DNA of 63,946 nt from NCBI GenBank assembly GCA_030141605.1, contig JAQGDQ010001088.1:1-63946 (forward strand), given 5' to 3'. Under the pieces are notes generated by a model, which saw only the letters and a list, made by a program, of their open reading frames with translations, was not told the origin of the DNA and made no database searches. Origin of the DNA: Tubiluchus corallicola. Its lineage: Eukaryota; Priapulida; Priapulimorpha; Priapulimorphida; Tubiluchidae. Within the stretch, counting starts at the first letter, position 1. Every line of letters begins with the position of its first letter. The position numbers were made by a program, and so were the translations under genes. Shown here piece after piece: positions 63,250 to 63,946 of this stretch.

Positions 63250-63946
63250 ATGAATCATAGGATTGTATTTATCACCTCATAATTGCATTGCTTGCTGTAA
63301 GCGTTTCATCAATTATCGCACGTTTCCTGCCTGACATTTCTGCGGTTGTTATTTCTTTCTGGCGCCTGGCGATTGCAAGCGCAATTCTTTGGCTATATTC
63401 AATTATAAGAAGAGAAACTTCATTAAACAGACGCAACATGCACCTATTTTTCCTGTCAGGACTGTTTTTGGCTATTCATTTATGTTTACGGTGCCGTTAA
63501 GCTGACGAGTATCGCAAACGCCACACTGTTGGGAATTACAGCCCCAATGTTCACAATAATATTTGAGAAATTGGTCTACAAAAGGACTTTAAAGCCGATG
63601 GTATTGCTTGGTATAACTTTCGCATTTGGCGGGACGCTAGTATAACCGCCACGGAAATATTCAGCAGTAAGCATTGGTTAGGAATGGTTTCAGGCTATTG
63701 GCCGCTTTAAGTCTCGCCCTTGTTTACATTTTGTCGGAAAAAATCCGCCGCGACACTAGCACTATTGTTTTACACGCGGACATTATATTCAGTTGCTGCT
63801 GTATTCTTGGCGCTATCTGCGACTATTAGCGGTCATAACATTATAGACGTGGAATATGGTGATATCATTTGGTTGTTAGGGCTGGGTATCGTGCCAACTA
63901 TTTTGGGACACAGTTTATTGTACTATTCAATTAAATATGTTTCGCC
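63250..63946 (+). pseudogene. EamA/DMT-type membrane transporter, frameshifted and cut by the window edge
   Basis: Likely start ATG at 63,250 (MNHRIVFI), with one frame slip near 63,281. Then SSIIARFLPDISAVVISFWR, AILWLYSIIRRE and FFLSGLFLAIH, typical of drug/metabolite transporter proteins with ten membrane helices. After another frame change near 63,485 comes VKLTSIANATLLGITAPMFT; later pieces continue to the right edge. Substrate unknown. Same orientation as the peptidase, 39 bp after its stop. Confidence 0.75.

Noticed and set aside
58695-63946. Functional horizontally acquired lysine-degradation genes in the animal
   Set aside because: No introns or host-type sites, the first gene is cut by host repeat, three of four genes are frameshifted, and the host gene is truncated at the same point; a chimeric join is simpler.

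Overview
The window is almost entirely eukaryotic DNA from an invertebrate animal. Genes are split by introns with canonical GT/AG sites, the DNA is AT-rich, and tandem arrays, MITEs and SINEs are very dense. The phylum cannot be fixed from the sequence; a marine invertebrate such as a mollusc or non-vertebrate deuterostome is plausible. The last ~5.2 kb (about 58,695-63,946) is bacterial in character: tightly packed intronless genes with Bacteroidetes-like proteins.

Layout. 1-6,738: a giant imperfect palindrome. Two arms of at least 2.28 kb each carry a 25/29-bp minisatellite and an ORF built of 8-residue repeats; a 2.2-kb spacer holds decayed LINE reverse-transcriptase pieces. 7,911-8,926: an exon carrying all seven helices of an amine-type GPCR. 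9,085-15,640: a 5S-rRNA-derived SINE, a 43-bp satellite, a dispersed repeat and a 44-bp satellite. 16,064-23,257, minus strand: a complete four-exon UBE2S gene, the APC/C K11-chain-elongating E2. 26,599-57,433, plus strand: an ARL6IP1-like ER-membrane reticulon-type gene, truncated at its 3' end. It shows one short canonical first exon and three further candidate exons (33,765; 37,221; 43,871). All end in phase 0 in front of the same phase-0 membrane exon, and they encode acidic or coiled-coil segments with LIR-like motifs. Its introns hold most of the repeats: two hAT-like MITE families with readable 8-bp target duplications, a fold-back element, a second copy of the dispersed repeat, tRNA-like SINEs and about a dozen minisatellites.

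The host part stops inside the ARL6IP1-like gene at about 58,690. There an inverted piece of its own intron minisatellite joins a bacterial saccharopine dehydrogenase gene within a few bases of shared sequence. Beyond the join are a lysine-ketoglutarate reductase/saccharopine dehydrogenase pair (minus), a divergent secreted M1 metallopeptidase and an EamA-type transporter (plus). The last three are broken by many small frameshifts, which looks like uncorrected single-read sequence or decay. A chimeric join or contaminant is the simplest reading; a real insertion is not excluded.

The most interesting host observations are the ARL6IP1-like alternative N-termini that could make an ER-phagy-type adaptor, the nine-fold tandem amplification of an exon's own splice donor, and the palindrome with a repeat-protein ORF in each arm.
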